Numbered from the stretch's first letter, positions 1 to 8,543 are shown. The stretch: 64,000 nucleotides of DNA from DATFQE01 sp963733845 (GCA_963733845.1 CAVTEM010000003.1:1-64000); one strand, 5' to 3'. The notes: generated by a model not told the origin, from the letters alone. Translations and numbers: made by a program.

Positions 1-468
1 GCGCCCGCTCCACTGCCTCCGCGATCAGCTTGCCCTCGTCCCGGTTGCCGAAGCCGCTCGTCTCGACCTGCTCGTTCTCGAGGCGGCCGGAATGCCGGGA
101 AGAAATGCTCGATTTCGTCCCGTAAGCGGGCGAAGAGATCGTGGATGTCGTGGACGTGCGACCAGGCTGGGTCCCGGAGCGGACGCAAATGATCTTTCGT
201 CCTGCCCCTTCTCGTCGGTCATGTGGAACACGCCGACCGGTCGCGCGCGGATGCGGCAGCCCGGGAAGGTGGGCTCGCCGACCAGAACCAGCGAGTCGAG
301 CGGATCGCCGTCCTCTCCGAGCGTGTGCTCGACGAAGCCGTAGCTTGCCGGGTAGCTGATCGACGGGAACAGCTTCTGGTCGAGAGCGATCCCGCCCAGC
401 TCCACGTCGTACTCGTATTTGTTGCGCGAGCCCTGCGGGATCTCGACGAAGACGATGACCGCTTCCAT
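1..468 (-). CDS. ppa: Inorganic pyrophosphatase (family I), frameshifted, runs off left edge
   Basis: Cytosolic Mg-dependent hydrolysis of pyrophosphate to phosphate, normally essential. The first 91 residues are typical of the family: an N-terminal VEIPQGSRNKYEYD segment, the substrate segment YPASYGFVE, and the metal-binding DGDPLD at about residues 53-58. After DEKGQDE the frame is lost, but the expected continuation (ICVP..DPAW.HVHD, then LRDEIEHFF, then LENEQVETSGFGNRDE) can be read by switching frame at about 200, 180 and 95. That is three single-base indels in about 110 bp, which looks like sequence error rather than decay. The C-terminus AEAVERA reaches base 1, so the stop is outside. 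The ATG at 468 is 6 nt after a TAGCGT -10 box, suggesting a leaderless mRNA. Confidence 0.93.
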
Positions 469-474
469 GCCGCA

Positions 475-480
475 ACGCTA
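475..480 (-). promoter_or_regulatory. -10 box of ppa (leaderless)
   Basis: TAGCGT on the minus strand lies exactly 6 nt before the ppa ATG, placing the predicted transcription start at the start codon. Confidence 0.55.
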
Positions 481-498
481 GCGGGACGAGCGGAGGGG

Positions 499-897
499 TC
501 AGGCGCCGACGGCGAGGCGCTGTCGCATCGCGTCCTCGATGCGGGCGGCGATGCCCGGCTGGGTCCGCTGGAGCACGCGGAACTCGGTGCCGAACATGAC
601 GAGCAGCTCGGTGGGCGAGGTCGTGGTCACGGTCGCGCTGCGCCGGCCGCCGCCGAGAATCGCGATCTCGCCGAAGAAGTCGCCTGCGCCGAGATCGGCG
701 AGGGGCTGCCCCTCGGCGGTCACCGTCGCGCTGCCCGAGCACAGGACGAAGAACTGGTAGCCCGAGGCACCCTGGCCGCACAACTCCACGCCCGCGTCTG
801 CGGCCCGCGCCTCGAACCGGGCTGCCAGCTCCTGGAGCTCGGAATCGCGCAACGAGCCGAAGAGCGGGATGGCGGCGAGCCGCTCCGCGGAAACCAT
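499..897 (-). CDS. Cyclic nucleotide-binding domain protein (stand-alone CNBD)
   Basis: The 132-residue protein is essentially one cNMP-binding domain of the CRP/FNR family. It starts SAERLAAIPLFGSL.D.EL, has the GDFFGEIAIL.GG.RSATV phosphate-binding cassette at about residues 72-90 (FGE and R-S-A), and ends after the C-helix (ARIEDAMRQRL). No helix-turn-helix follows, so this is not a complete CRP. It may act as a ligand-responsive partner of another protein or as an orphan sensor. The ATG at 897 lies 6 nt after TAGGTT, a leaderless arrangement. Its neighbours (ppa, CBS protein) are on the same strand but separated by about 30-100 bp. The ligand cannot be told from sequence. Confidence 0.85.
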   Translation of the reverse strand: MVSAERLAAIPLFGSLRDSELQELAARFEARAADAGVELCGQGASGYQFFVLCSGSATVTAEGQPLADLGAGDFFGEIAILGGGRRSATVTTTSPTELLVMFGTEFRVLQRTQPGIAARIEDAMRQRLAVGA

Positions 898-903
898 GGC
901 GCG

Positions 904-909
904 AACCTA
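904..909 (-). promoter_or_regulatory. -10 box of CNBD gene (leaderless)
   Basis: TAGGTT on the minus strand, 6 nt before the ATG at 897. Confidence 0.5.
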
Positions 910-996
910 TTCGGGAGCGCGGCCACCTGTCACGGCCGATCACGGGATCGTCACCACTTGGTCACCAGCACGACACAGGATGAGCCGGGAGTGGTG

Positions 997-1431
997 CTAG
1001 GCGGAGCTGATGTAGTCCGTGAGCAGGCGGATCTGCGCGGTCTGCCGGCTCGCGCGGTACTTGACGACGTCGCCGATCGAGACAATGCCCACCACGTCGC
1101 GGCCGTCGGTGAGGACGGGGAGGTGCCTGATCCGCCGCTCGGTCATCACGGCCATGCACTCGTCGACGCTCGTCTCCGGGGTCACGTACACGAGCGGCGC
1201 GGTCATGATCTCGCGCACGGGCGTCTCGTTCTCGTCGCGGTCCTCGAGGGTGACGCGACGGAGGTAGTCGCGCTCGGTGACGATGCCCGCGAGCTTGCCG
1301 TCCTCGGTCACGAGCAGCGAGCCGACGTTCGCCTCGACCATGGCCTTCACCGCGTCGAGCACCGTGGCCGAGCCCTCGATCCGGAGGACCTCGCTGCCCT
1401 TCGCCTTCAAGATGCCCGCGACGTCTTCCAT
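997..1431 (-). CDS. CBS-domain pair protein
   Basis: A 144-residue cytosolic protein made of two CBS repeats (about residues 8-65 and 75-135), with the usual V-G-S-L-L-V..G.LAGIVTERD and RHLPVL.DGRDVVGIVSIGDVV segments. Such pairs bind adenine nucleotides or S-adenosyl compounds and act as energy or ligand sensors; the target is unknown. The frame is open far upstream of this start (to 2790), but that part overlaps the next gene out of phase. The ATG at 1431 is chosen because GGAGGAG lies 6 nt upstream and it begins the family's conserved region. It is one of the few genes here with a strong Shine-Dalgarno instead of a leaderless box. Confidence 0.88.
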   Translation of the reverse strand: MEDVAGILKAKGSEVLRIEGSATVLDAVKAMVEANVGSLLVTEDGKLAGIVTERDYLRRVTLEDRDENETPVREIMTAPLVYVTPETSVDECMAVMTERRIRHLPVLTDGRDVVGIVSIGDVVKYRASRQTAQIRLLTDYISSA

Positions 1432-1475
1432 CGGTGCTCCTCCGATAGCCGGCCCGGGCATCATGCCAGGCAGGG

Positions 1476-3242
1476 TCAGCGGCGGCGGTAGACGATCGTG
1501 CGGCTGATGCCCGCCAGGTAACCGCGGCCGGTCTGGACGTCGCTGATGATGACGCGCAGCCTGGCCGTGCGGGGCCTGATTCGTGCGGTGAAGACCGCGG
1601 CGGAGCGGCGGTTCAAGCGGACGCGCTTCACGGTCACCCAGCTGCCGAAGCGCGTGCGCCGCTGGAGCTGCACGACCCTCCGCGCGAACGAACGGGCGGC
1701 GACGACGCGGGTGGCGAAGCGCGCCACTCCGACCCGGCGGAACGACACCGCCGGCCGGACTCCGATCGTCCGCGCTCGGCTGAGCAGGCCGTTCCAGCTC
1801 GCGGTGTAGGAGGTACGCAGCCGCGGTCTGACCGTGTAGCGCCAGACCCCGCCGTCGGTGGTCACCACGGTCGCGATCGCTCTCGCCGGACGCCCGAGCG
1901 GGCGGGCCAGGAGCGTGACAGGCTCGCCCGCCCGTGCGCTGGGCACGCGGCCCGAGAGTCGCAGCGGGCGGCCGAAGACGACGCGGCCCGCGTGGGCGGC
2001 GAGCGTCACGCCGGTCGTCCTGAACAGCAGATCCGTGCCGCGCGTCGTACCCGAGGCGTTCCGCGCGACGATGCGCACGTGGTAGGAGACGGCGCCCGCG
2101 AGGCCGGAGAGCGGCACGCTGACCGCGACGTCTCCGAAGCCCGAGCCCGCGCTCCTGCTCGCCGTCCGCGACCCGTAGCGGGCACTCGTCCCGTACTCGA
2201 AGTACCAGGTCGTGCCGCGGCCCTGCGGATTGACCACGCCGGTCACGGTGGCGGTGCTCGTCCCGATCTCGAGCGCAGGGCCGGTGCGGGCGAGCGGCGG
2301 CCCCGCCGTCCTGAAGGCTCGATCCGCCCCGATGCTCGTGCCGGACGCGTTGACCGCCACGAGCCGGTAGTGGTAGGAGGCCGCGGTTCGCAAGCCGGAG
2401 ACGCCCACGGAGACGTTGGCGGCCTTCGTGCCGCTGCCGCCGTTTCTGACCGGAGTCTTGAGCCCGTAGGCGGTCGTAGGCCCGTACTCGAAGTACCACG
2501 TTGTCGCCTGGCCGTTCGCGTTCACGGAGCCGCGCAGCGTCGCGCCGCCGGTCGTCACCCCCGAAACCGAGCCGGTGGCCGCGATCGGCGCGCCGGCCGT
2601 GGAGAACGTGCGGTCCGCTCCGCGGCTCGTGCCGGCGTCGCTCGTCGCGACGAGGCGGTAGTGGTAGAGCCGCCCCGGAGTGAGACTCGTCACCGGCGAC
2701 GAGACCCCGGTGGCTGCGGTCCCGGAGCCCGCGCTGCGGGACGGCGACCTGGAGCCGTACCCGGTGCTCGTGCCGTACTCGAAGTACCACGTCGTGGCGC
2801 GGCCGTTCGGGTCGACCGTCCCGCCGAGGGTGGCCGAAGTGGTCGTGACGGCCGACGCGCTTCCGGTCACAGCGACCGGCGCGGAGGACGTGGTGAAGAT
2901 CCCGTCGGCGCCGCGGCTCGTGCCGTCGGCGTTCGTCGCCACGAGCCTGTAGTGGTAGGTCGTGCCCGGGGCGAGCCCGGTGAGCGTCGCGGAGACCGGG
3001 CTGTCGGACGTGCCCGAGCCGGCGCTTCGCGTCGTCGTCTTCTTGCCGTAGGCGGTCGTCGTCCCGTACTCGACGTACCAGTTCGTCGCGATGCCGTGCG
3101 GGTTGACCGTGCCGCCCGCCGTCGCCGAAGTCGGACCGACTGCACTGACGGGCCCCGTGCTCGCGGTTGGAGGTGCGGCGGCGGCGATTCCTGCCGTCAG
3201 CAGGACGAGGCCTGAGAGGAGAGCGACGAGGGCGAACCGCAT
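1476..3242 (-). CDS. Secreted protein with tandem fibronectin-III-like repeats
   Basis: 588 residues. The N-terminus (MRFALVALLSGLVLLTAGIAAAAP) is a classic signal peptide. Four repeats of about 90 residues follow (about 30-390). Each has a WY.EYG..T.YG strand early, an SAGSGT segment in the middle, and TYHYRLVA.NA.GTSRGAD..F.T at the end. The C-terminal 190 residues form a different, Arg-rich beta-type region. The architecture is common in Thermoleophilia extracellular proteins and suggests cell-surface adhesion or matrix, but no enzyme domain is visible. The stop lies 45 bp from the CBS gene start. Function is not assigned beyond an exported repeat protein. Confidence 0.82.
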   Translation of the reverse strand: MRFALVALLSGLVLLTAGIAAAAPPTASTGPVSAVGPTSATAGGTVNPHGIATNWYVEYGTTTAYGKKTTTRSAGSGTSDSPVSATLTGLAPGTTYHYRLVATNADGTSRGADGIFTTSSAPVAVTGSASAVTTTSATLGGTVDPNGRATTWYFEYGTSTGYGSRSPSRSAGSGTAATGVSSPVTSLTPGRLYHYRLVATSDAGTSRGADRTFSTAGAPIAATGSVSGVTTGGATLRGSVNANGQATTWYFEYGPTTAYGLKTPVRNGGSGTKAANVSVGVSGLRTAASYHYRLVAVNASGTSIGADRAFRTAGPPLARTGPALEIGTSTATVTGVVNPQGRGTTWYFEYGTSARYGSRTASRSAGSGFGDVAVSVPLSGLAGAVSYHVRIVARNASGTTRGTDLLFRTTGVTLAAHAGRVVFGRPLRLSGRVPSARAGEPVTLLARPLGRPARAIATVVTTDGGVWRYTVRPRLRTSYTASWNGLLSRARTIGVRPAVSFRRVGVARFATRVVAARSFARRVVQLQRRTRFGSWVTVKRVRLNRRSAAVFTARIRPRTARLRVIISDVQTGRGYLAGISRTIVYRRR

Positions 3243-3371
3243 CTGCAGAAGGCCTAATACCCGGACGCTGTAAGCAAGTTGCTAGGAAAGCGGAAAGATT
3301 CCGGTCCTTCTCGTCACGCTTGACGCTGATCGGCCGCTGTGTGACGGTGGCCGGGTCGTCAGGAGGTCGCC

Positions 3372-5262
3372 ATGAGCACCGTCAACGCAGTCGAGGAGCG
3401 GCTCGACTCACCCACCTTCGACGCCGGCGGGCTCGCGGGCGTGATGACCCTGCCGGACTTCCTCGGGCTCGCCGGCGAGCTCGATGCCGAGGAGCGCGCT
3501 CTCGTCACCGACCAGGCACGCGTGCTGATCGAGGAGCTCTACGTCCATCTGCCGCTGAAGCGGGCGATGCACGCCGTCGACCCGATCCAGCGGCTCAGGC
3601 TGCTCCGCCACCGACTGGAGCGGATGTCGGAGCGCCGCTTCCACGACGAGCTGATCCGCATCTTCACGAGCCTGCGCGACCTGCACACGAACTACATCCT
3701 CCCGGAGCCGTACCAGTCGAAGACGGCGTTCCTGCCCTTCATGATCGAGGAGTTCTGGGAGGGCGATGCGCGGCGTTTCCTCGTCGCGAGGACCTTCGAC
3801 GGCTTCGAGCACCCGACGTTCAAGCCCGGGGTGGTGATCACGTTCTGGAACGGCGTCCCGATCGAGCGGGCGGTCGAGCTCAACGCCGACCGCCAGGCGG
3901 GCAGCAACGAGGACGCGCGCCTGGCCCGCGGGATCGAGGCGATGACGATCCGGCCGCTCGCACAGTCGGCTCCTCCCGACGAGCACTGGGCGGTGGTGGG
4001 CTACACGGACGGAGGCGAGGAGCAGTCGCTCGTGATCGAGTGGCGGGTCTTCGAGCCCGACCCTTCGCCCGAGGGTGTCGACCCGACCGACGCCGACCGG
4101 CCCGCCGCGCGGAGCCTCGGCATCGACGCCAAGACCGAGGCCGTCCGCCGCGCGAAGAAGACGCTCTTCGCGGCGAAGGCGATGGCGGCCGAGCAGGAGG
4201 CGGTTCGCGGGGCGGACGACATCGACCTGAGCACGACCAGCTCGATGCCCGACGTCTTCGCGTTCCGCGCTGTCGAGACCGGGAACGGAACCTTCGGCTA
4301 CATCCGGATCTGGACCTTCAACGTCGAGGACGCCGACACGTTCGTGCAGGAGTTCGTGCGCATCGCGGGCCTGCTGCCCGGCACGGGCCTGATCGTCGAC
4401 GTGCGTGGGAACGGCGGCGGCCTGATCACCGCAGGCGAGCGCCTGCTCCAGGTGCTGACGCCGCGCTCGATCGAGCCGGAGCGCCTGCACTTCATCAACA
4501 CGCCGCTGACCGCGCGGCTCGCGAACGACGTCCCCTGGCTCTCGCAGTGGAGCGAATCGATCGCCCAGGCGGTCGAGACCGGCGCGACCTTCTCGCTCGG
4601 CTTCCCGATCGATTCTGCGGAGGACGCGAACCGCCTCGGCCAGCAGTACCACGGGCCCGTCGTGCTGGTGACGGACGCACTCTGCTACAGCACGACGGAC
4701 ATCTTCGCGGCCGGCTTCCAGGACCACGGGATCGGGCCGATCCTCGGCTCGAGCGGCAACACGGGCGCCGGCGGTGCCAACGTCTGGACGCACGAGTTCC
4801 TCGGCCAGCTGCTCAGCCGGCGAGGACTCGCCGCTCGAGCAGCTGCCTTCGGGAGCCTCGTTCCGGGTCTCGATCCGGCGCACGACGCGGGTGGGCGAGC
4901 GCTCGGGCGTGCCCGTCGAGGATCTCGGGGTCGTACCCGACGAGGTGCATCGGATGACGAAGGCGGACGTGCTCGAGGGCAACCGGGACCTGATCGAGCG
5001 CGCCGGCGAGCTGCTCTCCCAGCTGCCGCGCTACGCGCTCTCGGTGAAGACCAAGTCCCGGGCCGATCACGTCGGGGTCACCGTCGAGGCGGAGAACCTG
5101 ACACGTCTAGACGCGGCGGTGGACGGGCGGCCCCTCACCTCGCTCGACGTGGAGGGCGAGAAGAAGACGTTCGACGTGCCGGGCACGGCGGACGGCCGCG
5201 TGCTCGAGGTCAAGGGGTACGACGGCGACCGGTTCGTCGCGTGCAGGCGCGTCGCGCTCTAG
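3372..5262 (+). CDS. S41-family (C-terminal processing-like) peptidase, frameshifted
   Basis: A helical N-terminal region is followed by an S41 core: GLIVDVRGNGGG at about residues 338-349 and ALCYSTTDIFAAGFQDHG with the probable nucleophile Ser440 (codon 4689-4691). The frame then breaks at about 4815. The true continuation (AGEDSPLEQLPSGASFRVSIRRTTRVG.. to FVACRRVAL) is read in another frame and stops at 5260-5262; the original frame runs on as nonsense toward 5783. AGGAGG stands 6 nt before the ATG at 3372. No signal peptide is visible, so an intracellular role is possible. Joined length is about 630 residues. A single-base indel from sequencing is the simplest explanation. The substrate is unknown. 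Confidence 0.85.
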
Positions 5263-6134
5263 CCTCTCAGCGCGGGTGCGACGTCCTCGGCGAACTCGCG
5301 CACACGCTCCTCGAGCCCGGGGCGGTCGTACTCGAGGTTGACCACGAAGCCATCACAGCCCGCGTCGAGGTACTCGCGAAGGCGCTCGACCACCCACTCG
5401 GCGGGGCCTGCGACCGCATGGCGACCCCGCTCGTCGCGCCCGTGGTCGGGCTCGCGCAGCAGCAGGACGCTGATGCGGAGGATCACGCGGCTGTCCGGCC
5501 GCCGCTCGCGCAGCTCGGCCGCCAGCGGCGCGAGCTGCCCGGGCGTCAGCGCGACCGGGTGCCACACGCCCGTGCGGGCGGCTCGCCGCACCGTCGCCCT
5601 CGACACGCCCGCCACCCACAGCTCGGGGCCGCCGGGCCGCACGAGAGCGGGGGCCAGCCAGCCGTCGACCGAGAAGAACTCGCCCTCGTAGACGACGCGG
5701 CCGGGCATCTGCGCGAACGCCGAGGCGGCGAGGTCGAGCCACTCGTTCAGAAGGCGCCCGCGCCGCTCGAAGTCGGCGTTTAGCACCTCGAACTCGCCCT
5801 CCATCCAGCCCGCCGCGACGGCTGTGACGATCCGGCCGCCCGAGACGAGGTCGAGGGTGGTCAGCTGCTTGAGGGCCACGAGCGGGTTCCGCTGCGGGAC
5901 GACGAGCGCCGAGACGCCGAGGTCGAGCCGGCTCGTGTGCGCCGCCAGGAAGCCGAGCGAGACGAGCGGCTCCGCGATCGTCCCGTAGATCGGGGCGTGC
6001 TCGGGCGGGACGAGGACGTGGTCGGTCACCCAGCCGGAGTCGAAGCCGGCCTCCTCGGCGGCCACCGCGGCAGCGACGAGACGCTCGAGGTTCAGGTTCT
6101 CGCCGTAGTTGGGAAGGATCAGGCCGAGGTGCAC
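5259..6134 (-). CDS. LLM-class F420-type oxidoreductase
   Basis: A 291-residue TIM-barrel enzyme of the luciferase-like monooxygenase superfamily. The N-terminus MHLGLILPNYGENLNLERLVAAAVAAEEAGFDSGWV.DH, the LGVSALVVPQRNPLVALKQLTTLDLVSGGRIV.AVAAGWMEGEFE block and the GPELWVAG segment are characteristic. In actinobacteria such proteins usually use coenzyme F420; FMN cannot be excluded. The substrate is unknown. The GTG start at 6134 lies 7 nt after TAGCGT. Its stop overlaps the end of the convergent protease gene by 4 bp. Confidence 0.87.
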   Translation of the reverse strand: MHLGLILPNYGENLNLERLVAAAVAAEEAGFDSGWVTDHVLVPPEHAPIYGTIAEPLVSLGFLAAHTSRLDLGVSALVVPQRNPLVALKQLTTLDLVSGGRIVTAVAAGWMEGEFEVLNADFERRGRLLNEWLDLAASAFAQMPGRVVYEGEFFSVDGWLAPALVRPGGPELWVAGVSRATVRRAARTGVWHPVALTPGQLAPLAAELRERRPDSRVILRISVLLLREPDHGRDERGRHAVAGPAEWVVERLREYLDAGCDGFVVNLEYDRPGLEERVREFAEDVAPALRG

Positions 6135-6141
6135 GGCCGGG

Positions 6142-6147
6142 ACGCTA
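6142..6147 (-). promoter_or_regulatory. -10 box of LLM oxidoreductase (leaderless)
   Basis: TAGCGT on the minus strand, 7 nt before the GTG at 6134. It is immediately downstream of the palindromic repeat at 6154-6213 with respect to minus-strand transcription. Confidence 0.5.
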
Positions 6148-6153
6148 TCGGGC

Positions 6154-6213
6154 TAGGAGGGTTTGGCGGAATAGCGCGGCCCCCGCACAGCGGTATTGCG
6201 TCAAGCCCTCCTA
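6154..6213. repeat. Palindromic dispersed repeat, copy A
   Basis: The left arm AGGAGGGTTTGGCGGAAT (6155-6172) is the imperfect inverse of the right arm ATTGCGTCAAGCCCTCCT (6195-6212), 15 of 18 pairs matching. It lies between the 3' end of queF and the promoter of the LLM gene. The TTGGCGGAA / TCAAGCCCT arms match those at 43938-44021 and 53633-53681. As RNA it would be a long hairpin and could end or process the queF transcript. Confidence 0.6.
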
Positions 6214-6588
6214 CTAGGTCGTGGCGGTGATCGTGATCCCGCCGCGGGCCTTCTGCTCGAGCGTGACCGTAACGCGCTCTGCACCCAGCTGAAGCGCCTC
6301 GGCGACGTCGTCGCGGATCCGGACGGCGAGCGCCTCGCAGAACGCACCCTCGTCGCGGAACCGGGCGAGGTAGAGCTTGAGCGACTTCGACTCGAGGCAG
6401 AGTCCCTCGGGCTCGAACTCGATCGAGGCGACGTAGAAGTCCGGCTGACCCGTGATCGGGCAGACGGCCGTCAGCTCGTCGCTCACGAGCTCGACGTGGG
6501 CGACGCCCGGGTTCGGAAACGACTCCAGGCCAGCGTAGTGATCCGAGCCTGCGTGCCCGAGCGCGACGAACTCCTGATCGGGTTCCAT
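6214..6588 (-). CDS. queF: NADPH-dependent 7-cyano-7-deazaguanine reductase (QueF, type I)
   Basis: Reduces preQ0 to preQ1 in queuosine biosynthesis. At 124 residues it has the short, unimodular QueF length. The nucleophilic Cys is in the VCPITGQPDFY motif (about residue 43), and the family signature ESKSLKLYLARFRDEGAFCE follows at about 66-85. No other queuosine gene is in the window. It is divergent from a nucleoside deoxyribosyltransferase-like gene with only 19 bp between the two start codons, so both must use the same tiny promoter region. Confidence 0.95.
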   Translation of the reverse strand: MEPDQEFVALGHAGSDHYAGLESFPNPGVAHVELVSDELTAVCPITGQPDFYVASIEFEPEGLCLESKSLKLYLARFRDEGAFCEALAVRIRDDVAEALQLGAERVTVTLEQKARGGITITATT

Positions 6589-6607
6589 CGACCCGTACTG
6601 TACGACC
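6589..6607. promoter_or_regulatory. Bidirectional leaderless promoter, queF / deoxyribosyltransferase-like
   Basis: The 19-bp gap between two divergent starts contains TACTGTA (6596-6602). On the plus strand TACTGT lies 6 nt before the GTG at 6608. On the minus strand TACAGT lies 8 nt before the ATG at 6588. A TAnnnTA core can serve as a -10 box in both directions, so both mRNAs would begin at their start codons. Confidence 0.55.
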
Positions 6608-6979
6608 GTGAAGCGCGTCTATCTCGCCGGGCCGCCGTTCGCCGACGAGTATCGCCGTCGCGCGGACGCGCTCGTCCGCGAGGCCGGGTGGGAGCCCGTC
6701 GACCCGATGCGACGCGACTTTCGCGCGGATACCCGCGGCCATGAGCGCGAGATCGTCGAGGGCGACCTCGCCGACATCGACGCCTGCGACGCAGTCCTCG
6801 CCGCGTTCACCGCCGCGGATGAGGGCACCGCGATGGAAGCGTGGTACGCGCACTCGCGCGGCACGCCGGTCGTCGTCTACACCGCCGGCACGCCGCCTCA
6901 CCCGTGGACGGTCTACGTCGCCACGGGATGCCACGAGGACCTCGCCACTGCCGTTCGAGCACTGGGGCCGGCGGTCTAG
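6608..6979 (+). CDS. Nucleoside 2-deoxyribosyltransferase-like protein
   Basis: 123 residues with a GTG start. The N-terminal VYLAGPPFADEYRRRADAL and the DEGTAMEAWYAH segment (with the Glu that is the nucleophile in this family) followed by PVVVYTA match the nucleoside 2-deoxyribosyltransferase / MazG-associated NDT fold. Known members transfer or hydrolyse the N-glycosidic bond of (deoxy)nucleosides or deoxynucleotides. The exact substrate is unknown. The shared promoter with queF invites a link to 7-deazapurine metabolism, but that is inference from position only. The PAS gene starts 10 bp downstream. Confidence 0.8.
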   Translation: MKRVYLAGPPFADEYRRRADALVREAGWEPVDPMRRDFRADTRGHEREIVEGDLADIDACDAVLAAFTAADEGTAMEAWYAHSRGTPVVVYTAGTPPHPWTVYVATGCHEDLATAVRALGPAV

Positions 6980-6982
6980 GCT
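6977..6982 (+). promoter_or_regulatory. -10 box of PAS gene (leaderless)
   Basis: TAGGCT, 7 nt before the ATG at 6990. Its first bases overlap the TAG stop of the preceding gene. Confidence 0.5.
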
Positions 6983-6989
6983 TTACGCG

Positions 6990-7394
6990 ATGGCGCAGTC
7001 AGTGCACAAGAGCCTGCCCCTGATCCTCGCCCGTGAGTTCGCCGCCAACATCGCCACGCCGGTCACGGTCATCGACGAGCGCGGCCGGCTGATCTTCTTC
7101 AACGAGCCGGCCGAGCGGATCCTGGGCCAAACCCACGCGGAAGTGGGCGAGCTCGCGCAGCACGAGTGGACGCGCCTCTTCAGCGTCGAGCGGCTCGACG
7201 GCTCCCCGATGACGCTAGACGAGTTGCCAGTCGGGATCGCGCACCGCGACCGCTGCCCGGCCCACGACACGCTGGCGTTCACGACGCAGGACGGCACGCG
7301 GCATGAGATCGAGGTCACCGCATTCCCGCTGCTCGGTAAGGACGAGGACTTCTTCGGCGTCGTCGCGATCTTCTGGGAGCTGCGCCAGGGATGA
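6990..7394 (+). CDS. PAS-domain sensor protein (stand-alone)
   Basis: A 134-residue protein consisting of one PAS domain. It has VTVIDERGRLIFFNEPAERILGQTHAEVGEL at about 26-56, a core with the RDG..HEIEV-like strand (TRHEIEVTAFPLLGKDEDFFGVVAIFWEL), and no output domain. It overlaps the next gene, a metallo-beta-lactamase-fold hydrolase, by 4 nt (ATGA), which implies translational coupling and a possible sensor/enzyme pair. The ligand or cofactor cannot be read from sequence. Confidence 0.83.
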   Translation: MAQSVHKSLPLILAREFAANIATPVTVIDERGRLIFFNEPAERILGQTHAEVGELAQHEWTRLFSVERLDGSPMTLDELPVGIAHRDRCPAHDTLAFTTQDGTRHEIEVTAFPLLGKDEDFFGVVAIFWELRQG

Positions 7395-8269
7395 GGGCGA
7401 CGGTGTGGGGCTGCCGCGGCTCGCTCGCCTCCCCCGGGCCGGAAACGGTCGCGTTCGGCGGCAACACCTCCTGCGTCCAGCTCGAGCTCGCGGACGGCAC
7501 CCCGGTCGTGCTCGACGCGGGCACGGGCATCCGGCTACTCGGCCTCGAGCTCGCCCGGCTGCCCCGGCGGCCCATCCACATCGTCCTGACCCACCTGCAC
7601 CTCGACCACCTGGAGGGCCTCGGCTTCTTCGTGCCGCTCTGGGAGCCGGGCCTCGAGATTCACGTCTGGGGGCCGTCCTCGCCCGTGGAAACCCTGGAGG
7701 AGCGGATCGCGAAGTACCTGTCGCCGCCGCTCTTCCCGGTGCAGCTGGCCGAAGTGCCGTCGAGGCTCACTTTCCACGACCTTCCCGACGAGGAGTTCGC
7801 GCTCGGTTCCGCGCGCTTCTTGGCCGAGCCCGTCTCGCACCGCGGGCCGACGGTCGGTTTCCGTATCGAAGAGCACGGGCGCACGCTCGCGTACATCCCG
7901 GACCACGAGCCGTACCTCGGCGCCGGCCCCGCCGGAGTCGACCCCGAGTGGCTGTCGGGCTACTCGCTCGCAGAGGGGGCCACGGTGCTGATGCACGACG
8001 CGCAGTACTTCGAGCACGAGTATCCGAACCACGTCGGCTGGGGACACTCGAGCGTCGACCACGCCGTCGAGTTCGCGCGCGCCTCCGGAGTCGAGCAGCT
8101 CGTGCTCTTCCACCACGATCCGCTGCACTCCGACGACCAGCTGCGCGCTCTCGAGGCTCGGGCGCGCGCCCTCTGGGGCTCGGACGGAAGCGCGCCGCAG
8201 CTCGCCTACGAAGGCATGAAGCTCGCTCTCGACACCGAGGTCGAGATCGAGGCGCACTGCCCCGCCTAG
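7391..8269 (+). CDS. Metallo-beta-lactamase-fold hydrolase
   Basis: 292 residues. The di-metal signature THLHLDHLEG is at about residues 66-75, further ligands come from SHRGPTVGF and the VLMHDAQYF segment, and the late FHHDP motif completes the site. The N-terminus RATVWGCRGSLASPGPETVAFGGNTSCVQL is the form seen in PhnP / RNase-Z-like MBL proteins that cleave phosphodiesters, and in PAS-associated MBL enzymes. The substrate is not assignable. It is coupled to the PAS gene by a 4-nt overlap. Confidence 0.85.
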   Translation: MRATVWGCRGSLASPGPETVAFGGNTSCVQLELADGTPVVLDAGTGIRLLGLELARLPRRPIHIVLTHLHLDHLEGLGFFVPLWEPGLEIHVWGPSSPVETLEERIAKYLSPPLFPVQLAEVPSRLTFHDLPDEEFALGSARFLAEPVSHRGPTVGFRIEEHGRTLAYIPDHEPYLGAGPAGVDPEWLSGYSLAEGATVLMHDAQYFEHEYPNHVGWGHSSVDHAVEFARASGVEQLVLFHHDPLHSDDQLRALEARARALWGSDGSAPQLAYEGMKLALDTEVEIEAHCPA

Positions 8270-8309
8270 GACTGCGTAACCATTTTGACGGCACGTGCGT
8301 TCAAGCACC

Positions 8310-8543
8310 ATGTTCGGCTTCCCGGCACCGTCGTGGCCTCCGTGCCCGGACTGCGGCGCCGTGATCGCACTCGACCGCGACGGCCACGAGTGCGACGAGG
8401 AGCGCCGCCGCTGGCACCAGCTCTTCCTCGTCAACACCGAGGTCGCCTCGCTCGAGCTGGAGTTGAGCGAGTACCTGAGCTCCCCGCACGGCCGCTTCGA
8501 GGCGTTCTACGCGGAGCGCGAGCGGCTACTCCGAGCGGCGTAG
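8310..8543 (+). CDS. Small putative zinc-ribbon protein
   Basis: 77 residues from the ATG at 8310 (a GTG at 8295 would add 5). The N-terminus PPCPDCGAVIALDRDGHECD has CxxC and a later H-x-C, suggesting a single zinc ribbon, followed by a charged amphipathic helix. Similar small proteins occur in actinobacteria without assigned function. Its stop lies about 18 bp inside the tail of the convergent NYN gene. It could be DNA-, RNA- or protein-binding. Confidence 0.55.
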   Translation: MFGFPAPSWPPCPDCGAVIALDRDGHECDEERRRWHQLFLVNTEVASLELELSEYLSSPHGRFEAFYAERERLLRAA

